A stretch of 64,000 bases of DNA from Solanum dulcamara (Eukaryota; Streptophyta; Magnoliopsida; Solanales; Solanaceae), in assembly GCF_947179165.1 (NCBI RefSeq), contig NC_077245.1:47083286-47147285 (forward strand), written 5' to 3'. Shown piece by piece: positions 23,400 through 35,012 of the stretch. The translations under genes and the position numbers were made by a program. Numbering within the stretch: position 1 is the stretch's first letter; every line of letters begins with the position of its first letter. The notes beneath the pieces are model-generated. The model was not told where the DNA came from, ran no database searches, and was given only the letters and a program-made list of their open reading frames with translations.

Positions 23400-23825
23400 T
23401 TTTGTTCATTTCCTTCACATTCCTTGATTGATCCAGGATCTACCCACTTCTATGTATCCTTATACTTTGAATTAAAGTTTACTAGATAGCCAGAGATGTT
23501 GAATCATCCTTTTCTTGTTACTATTCCTGTGGGAGATTCTCTAGTAGTTGAATATGTGTATCGTGATTGTCAAATTAGAGTTGAATTTAGGGATGCTCTA
23601 GCTAACCTAATTGTGATTGATATGATTAACTTTGATGTATTGAAGGGAATGGATTGGTTATCTCCTTGCTATGCTATGGTTGATGTCCATAAGAAGATAG
23701 TCAGGTTTGAGATACCCAATGAGCCTATTTTTGTATTAAAAAGAGGTCAAGTCTCAGAGGTTAGTAAAATTATATCTCGTATGAAGGCACATAGATACAA
23801 AATAAAGGTTCTATTGGTATCTTAG
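23400..23825 (+). pseudogene. Element E aspartic protease
   Basis: The active site reads IDPGSTHFYVS near 23428-23460, close to the D-P/S/T-G of this group. After a stop, an open frame (23496-23825) gives NHPFLVTIPVGDSLV, DVLKGMDWLSPCYAMVD and FEIPNEPIFVLKRG. The enzyme would cleave the gag-pol polyprotein. It is broken by a stop near 23490. Confidence 0.75.
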
Positions 23826-25125
23826 CAATGGTAAGGGACACCAAAGAGGAAACACTTAGCTTGGAGAAGGTACTAGTGGTGAATGGATTTTCTAATGTAT
23901 TTCTTAAGTATTTGCCAGGATTACCTCTACTACGAGAGATAGACTTTGGTATCAATTTTGCTCCTAAAACATTGTCAATATCTATACCTCCATATCATAT
24001 GGCATCAGTACAACTGAAGGAACTAAAATAACAATTGCAGGATTTACTAGATAAGAGTTTTATCCATCCAAGTATATCTCCATCGGGTGCACCAATATTG
24101 TTTGTAAAAAAAAAAAGATGGGTCTCTAAGAATGTGCATCGACTACAGGCAGCTAAATTAGGTTACAATACGTAATAAGTATCCTTTACCTCGTATAGAG
24201 GACTTTTTTGACCAATTGTAGGGAGTTGTCCACTTTTCAAAGATTGATATTCAGTTTGGCTATCATCAACTTAGAATCAGGGAGGAATATAATTCAAAGA
24301 CAGCATTCAGAACTCAATATGGTCACTATGAGTTCCTTGTGATGTCTTTCGGGTTAACCAATGCTCTAGCTGCATTCATGGACCTAATGAATAGGGTCTT
24401 CAGGCCGTTTCTATATAGGTTTGTACTAGTATTTATTTATGATATCTTGATATACTCCCATAGCTAGAAAGAACATAAGAATCATCTAAAGACTGTGTTA
24501 TAGACTTTGCGAGAACATAAACTTTTTATTAATTTCTCAAAGTGCAAATTTTGGCTAGACTCAGTATCATTTCTGGGCATGTTGTATCTAAAGAGGGAAT
24601 CATAGTGGATTCTAAAAAGACAGAAGTTGTGAAGAAATGACCTAGACCTTTTTCGTCTACAGAGATTTATAGCTTTTTGGGTTTGGCAAGTTACTATAGG
24701 TGTTTTGTGCGGGATTTCTCCAGAATAGTAGCCCCATTGACTAAGCTAACACAAAAAATGTGATGTTTCAGTGGAGAGAAGAATGTGAGCAGAGCTTCTA
24801 AAAATTCAAAATATGCTTTACCACAACACCGATATTAGCTTTACCATCGACTTCTATAGGTTTTACGGTATATTGTGATACTTCGAGGGTTTATTTAGGA
24901 AGTGTTCTTATGCAAAATGGTTGTGTTATTTTCTATGCTTCAAGATAGTTGAAGAAGCATGAGCAAAACTATCCTACACATGATTTGGAGATGGATGCAG
25001 TGATATTTGCTCTTAATATTTGGAGATATTATTTATACTGCTAAACTTGTGAGCTATGTACTAACCATAAGAGCTTAAAGTATAATTTTCAGCAAAGAGA
25101 TCTAAATCTTTGTCAGCATTGATGG
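23826..25125 (+). pseudogene. Element E reverse transcriptase and RNase H
   Basis: Blocks in order: GFSNVFLKYLPGLPLLREID (23880-23940), IPPYHMASVQLKELK, a fingers/palm part with an A-run frameshift near 24105-24118, [34 protein letters not shown] (24320-24365), and a catalytic box reading FIYD (24433-24444). Then come the thumb (LGLASYYRCFVRDFS) and RNase H with YCDTS. The first catalytic Asp is Tyr. At least four further stops occur. Confidence 0.8.
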
Positions 25126-26790
25126 ATGGAGCTACTCAAGGATTATGATTATGTTATTTTATATCATCCTGGAAAAACCAATGTTGTGGCTGATATATTG
25201 TGTCAAAAATCTATAGGCATTTTAGCAAATATAGCTTGTGAGAAAAGGCATTTTTCGAAGGGTATGCAAAAAATCAAAGGCTCAGGTGTCAAATTCATCG
25301 TGGGAAATTCAGAGATATTACTAGGTTGTGTGCAAGCCAAATATTCATTAGTAGAGCGCATTAAAGCTACACAGTATGAGGATGGACAGCTTTGCAGATA
25401 TCGAGATGAGGTGATAACTGGTAAAAGTAAGAAGATGATTGTTGAATGTGATTGTATGCTTTGAGTAGGTAATCAGTTATGCGTACTAGACATAGGTGGG
25501 TTAAGACAAGTTATTCTCGAGGAAGCTCACAATTCAAGATACACTATACAACCTGATTCCACTAAGATATACCATGAACTGAAGCAATTATATGGTAGGA
25601 ATGTATGAAGAAAGATATTGCTAACTTTGTTTCAAGTTGTTTGACTTGTCAACAAGTTAAAGTAGAGCATCAGCGACCCAAAGGATTACTACAGGAGATC
25701 CAAATTTCAGAGTGGAAATGGAAAAGAGTTACTATGGATTTTGTTGTTAGTCTACCTCGAACCCTTAGAGGTTATGACTCTATATGGGTAATTGTAGACC
25801 AACTAACAAAATCAAGGCACTTCTTATCGGTAAAGACTACATTTATTAGAGTGAGATATGCCCAGATCTATATGAATGAAATTGTTTGACTTCACAGAGT
25901 TTCAATAGCCATTATCTCTGATAGAGGATCAAAATTAACTTCATGCTTTTGGAGATCCTTTTGAGAGGCATTGGATACGCAAGTAGGCCTTAATACTGTA
26001 TTTCATCCACAAACAGATGGACAGTCTGACAATACTATACAAATCTTGGAGAATATGTTGAGAGCTTGCATTTTTTATTTTGGAGGAAGTTGGGATGCTT
26101 ACTTTCCTTTTACTGAATTTTCTTATAATAATATCTTTCAATCAAGTATTTAGATAGCACCATATAAAGCCTTGTAATGTAGACGATGTTATTCTCCTAT
26201 AGGGTGGTTTGAACTAGGAAAGGCTAATGTGTTCAGACCAAAATTAGTACAGGAAGCTATGGATAATGTCTAATTGATAAGACAGAGATTGCTCACACCT
26301 CAAACCAGACAAAAGTCTTATGCGGATAAGAGAAGAAGAGATCTAGTGTTCATAGTTGTGGATAAAGTTTTTCTATGAGTCTCTCCAATGAAAGGGGTGA
26401 TGCACTTCAACAAAAGGGGTAAATTGAGACCGCGGTATATTGAGATACTTGATCGGGTAAGAGGAGTAGCGTATCATTTGGCAATCCCTCCTGATATGTC
26501 TTTCATCCATCTAGTGTTCCATTTCTCTATGTTAAGGAAATATATATCGGATCCCTCTCATGTTTTTGAAGCATCGACTATACAGATTGATGAGAACTTA
26601 ACTTTTAAATAGGAACCAGTGGCTGTTATTGACAAACAAGTGAGAAAGTTGCGATCAAAAGAAATTGTGCCTGTAAAAGTCTAATGGAGAAATCACACCA
26701 TCAAAGAAGCTACTTGGGAGTCAGAGGATGACATGCGAGTCAAGTATCCTCACTTGTTACAATCCTTAGGTACACACTAATTTAAATTCG
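25126..26790 (+). pseudogene. Element E integrase and chromodomain
   Basis: The RNase H tail and linker (25126-25464) show LYHPGKTNVVADILCQKS. The zinc-binding part is KKDIANFVSSCLTCQQVKVE with an intact Cys-x2-Cys (25605-25670). The core has MDFVVSLPRTLRGYDSIWVI and, after breaks, FHPQTDGQSDNTIQ (25990-26040). The C-terminal region (26388-26612) and chromodomain-like end (IKEATWESEDDMRVKYPHL, 26700-26755) follow. This is the best-preserved chromovirus integrase in the window but has several stops. Confidence 0.8.
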
Positions 26791-26805
26791 GGGACCGAAT
26801 TTCTT

Positions 26806-26818
26806 AAGGTGAGGAGAA
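26806..26818 (+). promoter_or_regulatory. Polypurine tract of element E
   Basis: AAGGTGAGGAGAA directly precedes the TG of the 3' LTR, in the usual place after the pol stop. Confidence 0.7.
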
Positions 26819-27944
26819 TGCAATACCTATATTAAATATATGACCTTTCAATAATTAAAAAGAATTACACTATGAAAAGGTAATTTACATATTCTTCTTT
26901 CCAAGTCATTAAAATAAAAAGAAATACATCACGCTCAAAGGGCTAAAGCCCAAAATTCGTACCCACATGTCAAAGTAAAACAAGAAAAAGGGCAAAAGCC
27001 ACCTTTTACTACTCCAACTCCAAACCTGCACAGGAATTGGAAAAAAATAAAGAAAGGAAAAGAGATCTTGGTAAGGAAGATAGCAAAATTCATTTTAAAC
27101 TTTGGAACATAAATTAAAAAAAGATGAGGATTTGATAGTTTCTTGGATTTGAACCACTATCTATTTAAATTCAAGGTGTTGGTTTAATATTCTTTTATGA
27201 ATATCATCGTGTATGATTAACAAGTAGGATTGGAATAATAATTGTTGGTATATCTAAAACATAGTAGAATTCCTTTTTAATTTCTTTTGAATGGGAAATT
27301 ATTCCCAGCAAGCATGGAAAGAAACCAGAGAATGATTTGAGATTTAAGATCACATCAGGATGGGTTTTCTAAATTAGTTATTGATTAGCCTAAATAAAAG
27401 AGATTAACTTGAGTTTGATATAATGTTATAATAGATTGACTGGAGAAATTCGTATAGATTACTCGAGTGACGAACTTGGTATTTTGACGTCAGTATTGTG
27501 AGTAGTAATCTTACCACAATTTGTATTTTATAACTTTCATAATTTATACATGATTTATAAAGTGAATGTGTTCCCAAATATTTCAAATTTATACGTGGGA
27601 CAAGTCTTTTACTTGATATGGTATCGTCATGGCTATTTGAGATGATCTCACTTCTATAAGATAATTTTGTTGATAATTGAAATATGATTTCCGTTATTGA
27701 AAGGGTTTGACACTTACTTGTGAATTAGCATTTTATCATGTGTTTCCCTTAAAGTTTGACATAATATGATTTGATAAGACTTAAATGGTTTGTTTGATTT
27801 TGAAAATGCTTTCCTAGAAGTATCTATTGTTCATAAGAAAATAGTGTAAATGGGATTAGACCTTGATGGATCCTATAGCTAACAACAGGTTTGATAAACC
27901 TGGTGCACCTTGTATTTACATATTACTGATATGGCCCTTACTAG
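26819..27944 (+). mobile_element. Element E 3' LTR (truncated)
   Basis: It starts TGCAATACC after the polypurine tract and runs on without ORFs. No CA end is seen before the pol fragment of element D begins near 27945, so the 3' part seems to be lost. It cannot be aligned with the short 5' LTR piece at 21555-21728 because the two cover different ends. Confidence 0.55.
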
Positions 27945-28764
27945 AGAGATCTTAATTTGAGGAAGCACTGCTGGATTGAGATCATGAAGGACTATGACCT
28001 TTCCATTCTCTACCATCTGGGCAAGGCGAATGTAGTACTAGATGCCTTGAGTCGGAAGGCAGTGAGTATGGGAAGTCTAGCCTTCCTTTATAATATGGAG
28101 CGACTATTAGCTTTGGACATGCAGTCCTTAGCTAACCGGATGATTCAAATTGACATCTCTGATTCCTAGTGTGTGTTAGCTTATGCGGGAGCTCAGTCAT
28201 CTCTATTGGATTGGATCCACAACCATCAGTTTGAGGATGAGGATTTAGTTGCACTTCGGGATCGAATTTTGGGAGATGACACGGGCCTAGATACTTTAGA
28301 TTTAGATGGGGTATTGAGGTTTGGTAGTCATCTCTGTGTTTTAAGAGTTGGGAGTTTAATTTATCTGATCCTTAGTGAGGCCAATGATTTTAGATATTCT
28401 ATCCATCCGGGCACCACTAAGATGTATCGTGACTTGAGGAAGCATTACTGGTGGAGCCTCATAAGGAGAGATATTGCGAATTATGTGTTGCATTGTTTGA
28501 GTTGTCAGTAGGTTAAGGCCGAGCATTTGAGGCCTGGTGGCGAGCTTCAGAGATTACAAATTCCCGAGTGAAAATGGGAGCGGATCACCATGGACTTCAT
28601 TGTTGGGTTGCCTCATAATTTTCGTGGTCTTGATAGTATTTGTTTCATTATGGATCGATTGACAAAGTCATCACACTTCTTTCCTGTTCATACATCCTAC
28701 GGTTTTAAGAAGTTGGCCCGTATCTACATTCGAGAGGTGGTTCGCCTTCATAGAGTAATTTTTC
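27945..28764 (+). pseudogene. Element D RNase H-integrase fragment
   Basis: The plus frame begins inside RNase H (DYDLSILYHLGKANVVLDAL, 27985-28045). It continues through LAYAGAQSSLLDWI, YSIHPGTTKMYRDLRKHYWW (28395-28455) and a zinc-binding site HCLSCQ. The integrase core start is MDFIVGLPHNFRGLDSI (28590-28640). It stops at VRLHRV, where an LTR begins at 28765. Only about 270 residues of pol remain, with three stops. Upstream pol and the rest of integrase are gone. Confidence 0.8.
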
Positions 28765-28795
28765 TGTTACACCCTATACTTTTGTATCTTGGAAC

Positions 28796-28925
28796 GCGTT
28801 CTTAAGTCTCTTGAAAGGCTCTTATGTTTCTTGGAAGGATCGTAAGCCTCTTAAGTTTCTTAAGGTTTCCTAAAGTTTCTTAAAGCTTCTTAAGCCTTCT
28901 TAAGAACTCTTAAGCTTCTTAAGAG
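28796..28925. repeat. Imperfect TTCTTAAG repeats
   Basis: Roughly ten variants of (T)TCTTAAG / TCTTGAAAGG occur at 9-15 base spacing near the LTR start. AP-like self-complementary CTTAAG units could act as protein sites; this is speculative. Confidence 0.6.
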
Positions 28926-29932
28926 TTACCAAGTGAGCCGGGTAATCTATAACACTATCAAACAACTCTAAGGAAAGGAGAATGTGATACCCCATAGTAG
29001 AGAAGATTGGAAATAGAGTTATAAGAATACGGAAGAAGTTGGAGACTGAATAATGAGTCGTAGGACACGACTTATTTATGTAAGCTACCAACTTGGAAAT
29101 CTTACATACTTAAGCTACTAGAGTACATACCAAGCTTACGTAGAAAGAATTACATAGGTTCATAAAGTAAGACGAGATTACGAACCCACGAGGGGAAGAA
29201 GAGAGTGTCACGTGGCAGCAAGAGGCATACTATTGAGTTATTGCCTCTCAAGGCTTCTATACTGTTGTTGATATTGGGTGCCCTGTGAGGCTGTGATATG
29301 AATATATATGTATTAGCCCTGTGAGGCATTGTTGGTATTTCCTAAGTGCAGGTTTGGGATAGTAAGGAATATAGAGGAAACTCTGTCGAAATAGTTTTAG
29401 AAATAGAAAGAGAATGAGATATAAGGCTGTAATATATCTTGAGAGATCGTATCCACGGTAACGATAAGATCCGACTAAATTAGGAGTACAACTGACTTTG
29501 TGAAATAAGTTAATTGCGATATGGGTGGCAAGTAGAAGGTCAATAATGATATGGTGATGGATATGAATGTCTTAAGATAGACTGCGAGGTATGAAGGATG
29601 AGAATGACGAGAAAGGATAAGGGGTTAAGTATATTTGCTCCACCAGGTGGAATTAGCCCAGAGTAAGGATCATGAATAAAAGTTAAGAAATATTACCCTC
29701 TGAGATTGACCTTGAGCAGAATATAGTGTGAATATAATGAGGATCATCATGGAAGTACGTAGAGCCTAGTAAAAAAGTAACTAAAGAATGTGATTGTGAG
29801 TAAGATATTGTTATCATTTTTTTGAAAAGACAGTTATTTCATGATTTTGATTATCATACTAGCATATTTCTGACTTGTCCCTCATTAAAACGATTGTGTT
29901 TTAGTGTTATTACTCACTGAGCTAGCGTCTCA

Positions 29933-29957
29933 CCCCCCCCCCCCCCCCCCCCCCCCC
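29933..29957. repeat. Poly-C run, 25 bases
   Basis: An uninterrupted run of 25 C lies inside the element D LTR. The length is likely to vary between individuals, or to be affected by sequencing error. Confidence 0.9.
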
Positions 29958-30447
29958 GCTAAATATTTTTTACAGAGAACTCATGTGGCGTTGGCGAGGA
30001 TCTCATTAATTAGAGAGCATGAATTGATAGTATCTAGTGAGCCCCGCATTGCTTCGCGTGGCAACAAATTTATTGAGTTGTTCTGGTTTCTTTTTCTTTT
30101 AAAACTCTTAGAGTCTCTCCATTTGTACTTTCTCGATTAGAGTCATGATTATTCATTCGTGTTGAAGTCATGTGACTAGTTTTAATCTTCTATTCGTATT
30201 TGGAGATGAATTGGTATTATTGTATTGTGATTGAATGGAAGATGGATATTATGTCTTAATTTAGAGTTATCTTTAGTTGTGTTGTAGATTGCTGAGACAG
30301 GAAAAATTCAAGATATACCCAAAAATAGAGAAAACTCTATCGGATTTTCTGTAGAATTCTAGTAAGGCTTGCTTTAGGATTCCCCCCCTTGGTGTCGGTC
30401 ACGGTCCTAATTTGAATTGTGACAACATATGTCTATGGTACATATTG

Positions 30448-30449
<2 letters not shown>

Positions 30450-30502
<53 letters not shown>
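30450..30502. repeat. (AT)n(AG)n microsatellite
   Basis: About 14 AT units are followed by 12 AG units, just after the end of the element D LTR. Confidence 0.9.
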
Positions 30503-30548
30503 TTGCATGAAAAGTAGTTCTTATTTTCTTTACTAAAATTAAATAAAT

Positions 30549-31607
30549 AGAGAAGGGTCTAAATTGCCCCTCAACTATTCGAATTGTTACAAAATTACCC
30601 TTCATCCATCTTTTGGCCCCCAAATACCCCTGACATCAACCTTTTGGGTCAAAAATACCCTCGATATTAACCCTTTGGCTCATATTTGCCCTTATTTTTA
30701 ACAACTCTCCTAACGTAAAATTATTAAATATTTATTTATTATGTTGCCTAATTTGATTGGTCCAAATTTAAACCATTCTCAAATAAATAACAAAAATCAC
30801 ATATAATTCATATTTTGACCTGATACGCTTGAAAATAATATTCAAAAAATATTAATTTTATGATATATTTCTATTGGCCTATTTTAGATTAATACCCAAT
30901 TCATTATAGCCCAACTCATAACTGGAGATCCATCTAAACTCCGTGCATGAATGTCCATTTAAAAAATATTATTATTTCGTATTCAAATAAATTTTTCTAT
31001 TAATTATCCAATTATCTTGTTCATTTTCTCTTTTTATTATTTTTTAATCTCGTATTCTTAATTAGGATATCAGAGACTAAAACTTGAAATGAACGTAGAT
31101 GTTCATATTCTTTTAATTTATATTATTATCATGGTGGGGTAAGGGCGGGGATAGGAGAAAAGATTATTTTTTATTCGTTTATTTTGAATTTTGGGTACAC
31201 ACAAAGGAAAAGATGTTATTAAATTATCTTATATTGTACTAATTATTTCTATATGAATGTCCTCATTATTTTCTTCTTTTTTTCTTCCTTATTTTGTCAT
31301 AAATTTAAAAAAATTAAAATTTAAAATTGTGGATAATATTCCAAGAAGAAAAAAAGTGGAAGAGAGAGGAAGTGAAGGAGTGGGAAGGTGATTTTACTAT
31401 TTAACGGATAAGGGCCTAAAATATCCTTAAACTACTGTAATTGGTACAATATTGCCCTCCCATCCACCTAATGAGTATGGAACATTAAAAATAAGAGTAT
31501 TTTTTAGCCAAAAAATTTACGTCAAAGATATTTGGGGGTCAAAAGGTGGACGGAGGATAATTTTGTACCAATTCAAATAGTTGAAAGACATTTTAGGCCA
31601 TTCTCTC
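30549..31607. mobile_element. Mutator-like MITE, 1.06 kb
   Basis: The ends are long imperfect inverted repeats of over 100 bases. The left begins AGAGAAGGGTCTAAATTG and the right, reverse-complemented, begins GAGAGAATGGCCTAAAATG. Both continue through AACTATT(C/T)GAATTG and GG(C/T)CCCCAAATA. The element is flanked by an identical 10-base direct repeat TTAAATAAAT (30539-30548 and 31608-31617). Long terminal inverted repeats with a 9-11 base duplication are the signature of Mutator-like elements. There is no transposase ORF, so it is non-autonomous. Confidence 0.8.
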
Positions 31608-31617
31608 TTAAATAAAT

Positions 31618-33004
31618 GATACACACAAAATTTTGATAACAAATTGAACATTAAGAACAATCCAGACTATGTAAATCATCTGCAAATAAATGTAGTGACA
31701 ATAATTTAAGAGGATCTTTTACCTTATTAGGTCATTTAAAATAAATGTGCTATTAAGCTCTTTTAAAATATGAAATTTATAACTTTAAATATAAAATAAA
31801 TCATTTTTTACAATAAATAAAACGATTTGATGATTTTTTTTAAAATCTAGTGATAAATGTAGCTTTCGATAGTCGTATCCCTTGTTTCTTTTTTAAGTCT
31901 TGAATACTTAATATGTATTTTAAATATTAGAAACGAGCACATTTATATATATCCGTTGATAGCTAAATATAAACTCATTTTTTTAGAAAGAGACGGAAAA
32001 AAGTATATAATTAAGATGGAAAGTATATATCCGTTGATTGAGCTACGCTATTTTTTATTCTAATAAATTTTATATTCTCATATTATATCTGTTGTTAACT
32101 ATTGTAATGATATTTCATGATAATATTTCGTACGCACTTTTAAAATTTTGAATTTGAATTCGAATCTAACTAAATATATTAGTTACATTTTAATTTTTTT
32201 AAAAAAGTGAAACATAAAGGAACATGGAAGTTAAAAGATGAAACATGAAAAAACATGAAATGGGGCAAGTACGCGTGCAGTGCCACACTGAATTTACATC
32301 AAGTATATGATAGAGGGGAAAATATCCAATCAAAAAGTTTATTAGTTGTTGCAATGGGTAGCTAATGATTGAAAGGAAAAGACAGTTCCTAGAATTGTCT
32401 CCCCAAAATTGGTCATTCAAGAATTAGGACCATATTGCCATGTGATAACATGTGAGAGCATCGTATATACTTGAGATTTTCAAAAAAGAAAAAAAAAACA
32501 GTTAAGAAAAAAGGTGACAACAAAATAAGAGACCACAAAAGTGTGGTCCTTTTGATTTGAACTACATAAAGTGACTACTACAACGATTGTGATGCTTTAG
32601 CCTAATTTTTAACATGCAAATTAAGTATTTTCATTTGCTAAATTATTTCTTATAAGAAAGAAACCTCCCCTTTCTTTGTGAAGTATTGATTCTGGACGCT
32701 TTTAACTTTTTAACAATGATATGTCAGACGGTTTTGTTATAAGCATTTGATGCAACAAAGTGAAACAATATACACATGACACACCTTTTGATCTTGTCTT
32801 TGAGTTAAAAGATGTTCCTTTTTGGTACAAAGAAAAAAGATGTTGATCGAATATTCAAGAGAATATAATTTTTCAGGGCTTAAAGTATATGGTTAAATAT
32901 TATGTATATAATAATATACTTTGACAAATAGAATCATAGGTTGATGCCACATTTATAAATTACAAAAAAAAAATAGTTTTTAAAGGAAAGTGCACAACTA
33001 GGCA
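31618..33004. other. AT-rich stretch without recognised genes
   Basis: No ORF with protein-family features, no LTR ends and no clear inverted repeats were found here. The sequence looks single-copy within the window. Confidence 0.5.
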
Positions 33005-33090
33005 GACATTTGCTATGTGACTATGAAAAATAACTATAGTTTACAAAATTATAATAAATCACTATATGTTATTTTTTTATAGCAAATTTC

Positions 33091-33155
33091 TTTTTTTTTT
33101 TTTTTTTTTTTTTCGGGAATAGACCCTACACGAGGCTCCCACCTCTCGTGCGCGG
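33091..33155 (-). mobile_element. 5'-truncated SINE-like insertion with poly-A
   Basis: A 65-base insert consists, on the minus strand, of a 42-base GC-rich body (containing GGTGGGAGCCTCGTGTAGGG) followed by 23 A. It is flanked by an exact 14-base repeat TTATAGCAAATTTC (33077-33090 and 33156-33169). Body, A-tail and target duplication are hallmarks of LINE-driven retroposition. The body resembles the 3' part of tRNA-derived plant SINEs (GGGAGCCTNGTGCA-like), recalled rather than searched. Confidence 0.7.
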
Positions 33156-33583
33156 TTATAGCAAATTTCATGTTTATACTCAATCATCTAAAATAAAGTC
33201 AAATTTCACTCCTCCTTAAACTCGCTCTCTTCCTTCTCCCTTCTCTTTCCTCTCCTTCTAAATTTTAATTTTTCAAAAAAAAAGAGAAAAATCTCCCAAT
33301 TGGAAGATTTTTGAACACCATAGGAATTCAACCTCTTTTCTTACTTTCCCAAAATCTTATCATACCATTTTCTTCACGATTTCAACCTCTATCTCTCTCA
33401 AGAATTAGGTAACCAACATTATTAGTAGTTATATTTTGGTTAATTTTATTATATTTTTTCTTATTTTTTAATTTTTGTATTTGATTTACAGATGTTAATC
33501 TCTCTCCCACTGCCTTTATTATTTCGGCTAGATCTATAAGTGATATTTCACTATTTTGATGGTCAGGTCTTGATTGGGTGGGT

Positions 33584-33600
33584 GGGGGGGGGGGGGGGGG
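33584..33600. repeat. Poly-G run, 17 bases
   Basis: A run of 17 G lies inside the possible MITE. It is preceded by GGGTGGGT, so it could form a G-quadruplex. Confidence 0.9.
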
Positions 33601-33899
33601 CTGTAAGCAGTGGAGGTGAAGGAGAATTAATGGAGGAAAAAATAATGGTGAGTGGAATTGGCAGATCATTGGTGACTGTAGCGTGTTCGGTTGGTTCCGA
33701 CAGTTTTGTGGTGGTTTCGACAGTGGCTACAATGGCTTAAGTTTTTATATTTGTATTTGCACAATTATTTGTATTTTGTTATTTTGTATTTGTATTTGCA
33801 GTTGTTTGTATCGTTTGTATTTTTAAATAATTGATCCAAGAACAGTTACAGATTTTTGTCTTTAAAATTAATTATAAATTGCAATCATGGCAAATAGAC

Positions 33900-34461
33900 G
33901 AATTGAATCAAATTTGAGCATATTGAATGGGCTTGTAATTCACCTATATTATACGTATAAATAAACAATGAATTAACTAAAATGGTCCTAACCCATATTC
34001 CTTATGATTTGGATAGGTTCCGTAATCAGACTAATAATCCATATCAACCACTGATTTGAAACTAGTTAACATTATTTTATACTTTAGCCATAACTGTTTG
34101 ATTTATTCTCAAAATTATACTATCTTTGCTATGATGTTTTCTTATTTAACAATTTTTTTTACTAGTATTATTTTTGCATTGCTGTTATTGTCAGTAATAT
34201 AATACTTCATTTAATTTAATATTTTAATTTCAGATATGATCATTAAATTTTTCTCACTAAATATATAATAGTAAACCTAGCAAAATTTATCATATTTTAA
34301 TAATTTATTAATTTATATTTTCTATGCAAATGATCAACATTTATCAATAATTGATTAAAAGTGTAAAATTTAATTAATTGAATGTTTAACGTGCCTATCC
34401 AGATATCATAATAAAATTAGTATTTGGATATCAATAATTGATGGACAAAACGCTATTAACT
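33900..34461. other. AT-rich stretch without recognised genes
   Basis: Nothing beyond low-complexity AT-rich sequence was recognised here. Confidence 0.5.
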
Positions 34462-35012
34462 CGGGGTGGATGTTTGAGTCATTCAGATTGGATATAAAAA
34501 TTTTGGTTTGAATTTACTATTTTGTAGTTGAAGTACAATGCACATTCAATCCAAACAAGCTCGGATTGAATTTTATAAGTTCGATTTTGGATTAGTAGAT
34601 TTGATCTTTTGAATTTTTGATTTTGACTTTTGAGCTTCTAAAGGTGGTCATGACAATTAACAACCTCAATCACCTAATATTTATCGCTCAGAGTGTATAA
34701 CTTTCTACAAGTCACCCCGCCACCCATGTCGTATAATTAAATATTGGACTAAATACAGTAACGAATAGGGCTGTAGGGTACTAATCTATTAGAACTTTGA
34801 AAATTTAACTAGCTAGAATTTGACACATTTGATATGGGTGTGTGTATATAAGCTATAAAAATTTCAGATTGTCAAATACTTAAAAATTTTGATATCCAAT
34901 CTAAATTCATAAATTTTAAAAATAAAATCTGAAGTTCAATTCATAATTCAATAATTCAAACCTAATTTCTGATAAGTTCGAATTTTGGCTTGGCCTAACT
35001 TTGTCCACCCCT
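34462..35012. mobile_element. Possible hAT-like MITE
   Basis: GGGGTGGATGTTTGAGTC at the left and GGGGTGGACAAAGTTAG (reverse complement of the right end) form short inverted ends. The interior holds complementary TTCGAATT/CCAATC-rich stretches. The flanks share ATTAA-like bases, but no exact 8-base duplication is seen. Confidence 0.3.

Larger units (their letters stand above)
28765..30424 (+). mobile_element. Element D LTR (1.66 kb)
   Basis: It has TGTTACACCC at the start and GAATTGTGACA at the end. It contains a CTTAAG-rich imperfect repeat (28796-28925), a CACGTGGCA string near 29212, and a 25-base poly-C run. No primer site follows and the 5-base flanks do not match. It joins a truncated integrase, so it is the remains of a deleted element rather than a clean solo LTR. 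Confidence 0.7.
33009..33895. mobile_element. Possible MITE with gene-like interior
   Basis: The left end ATTTGCTATGTGACTAT and the right end, reverse-complemented ATTTGCCATGATTGCAAT, are weakly inverted. AGAC flanks both sides (33005-33008, 33896-33899). Inside there is a pyrimidine-rich leader-like part and an intron-like stretch with GT at 33409 and AG at 33491. A four-base duplication with such short ends is weak evidence. Confidence 0.35.

Noticed and set aside
29904..30140. Plus-strand ORF starting with a poly-Pro run
   Set aside because: Poly-Pro comes from the poly-C run and no other feature of a protein is seen.
30399..30623. Minus-strand ORF with SLSLSL and IYIYIY
   Set aside because: It is a translation of the AT/AG microsatellite.
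33382..33740. Overlapping frames with poly-Pro or poly-Gly on opposite strands
   Set aside because: Both are products of the poly-G run; neither resembles a known protein.
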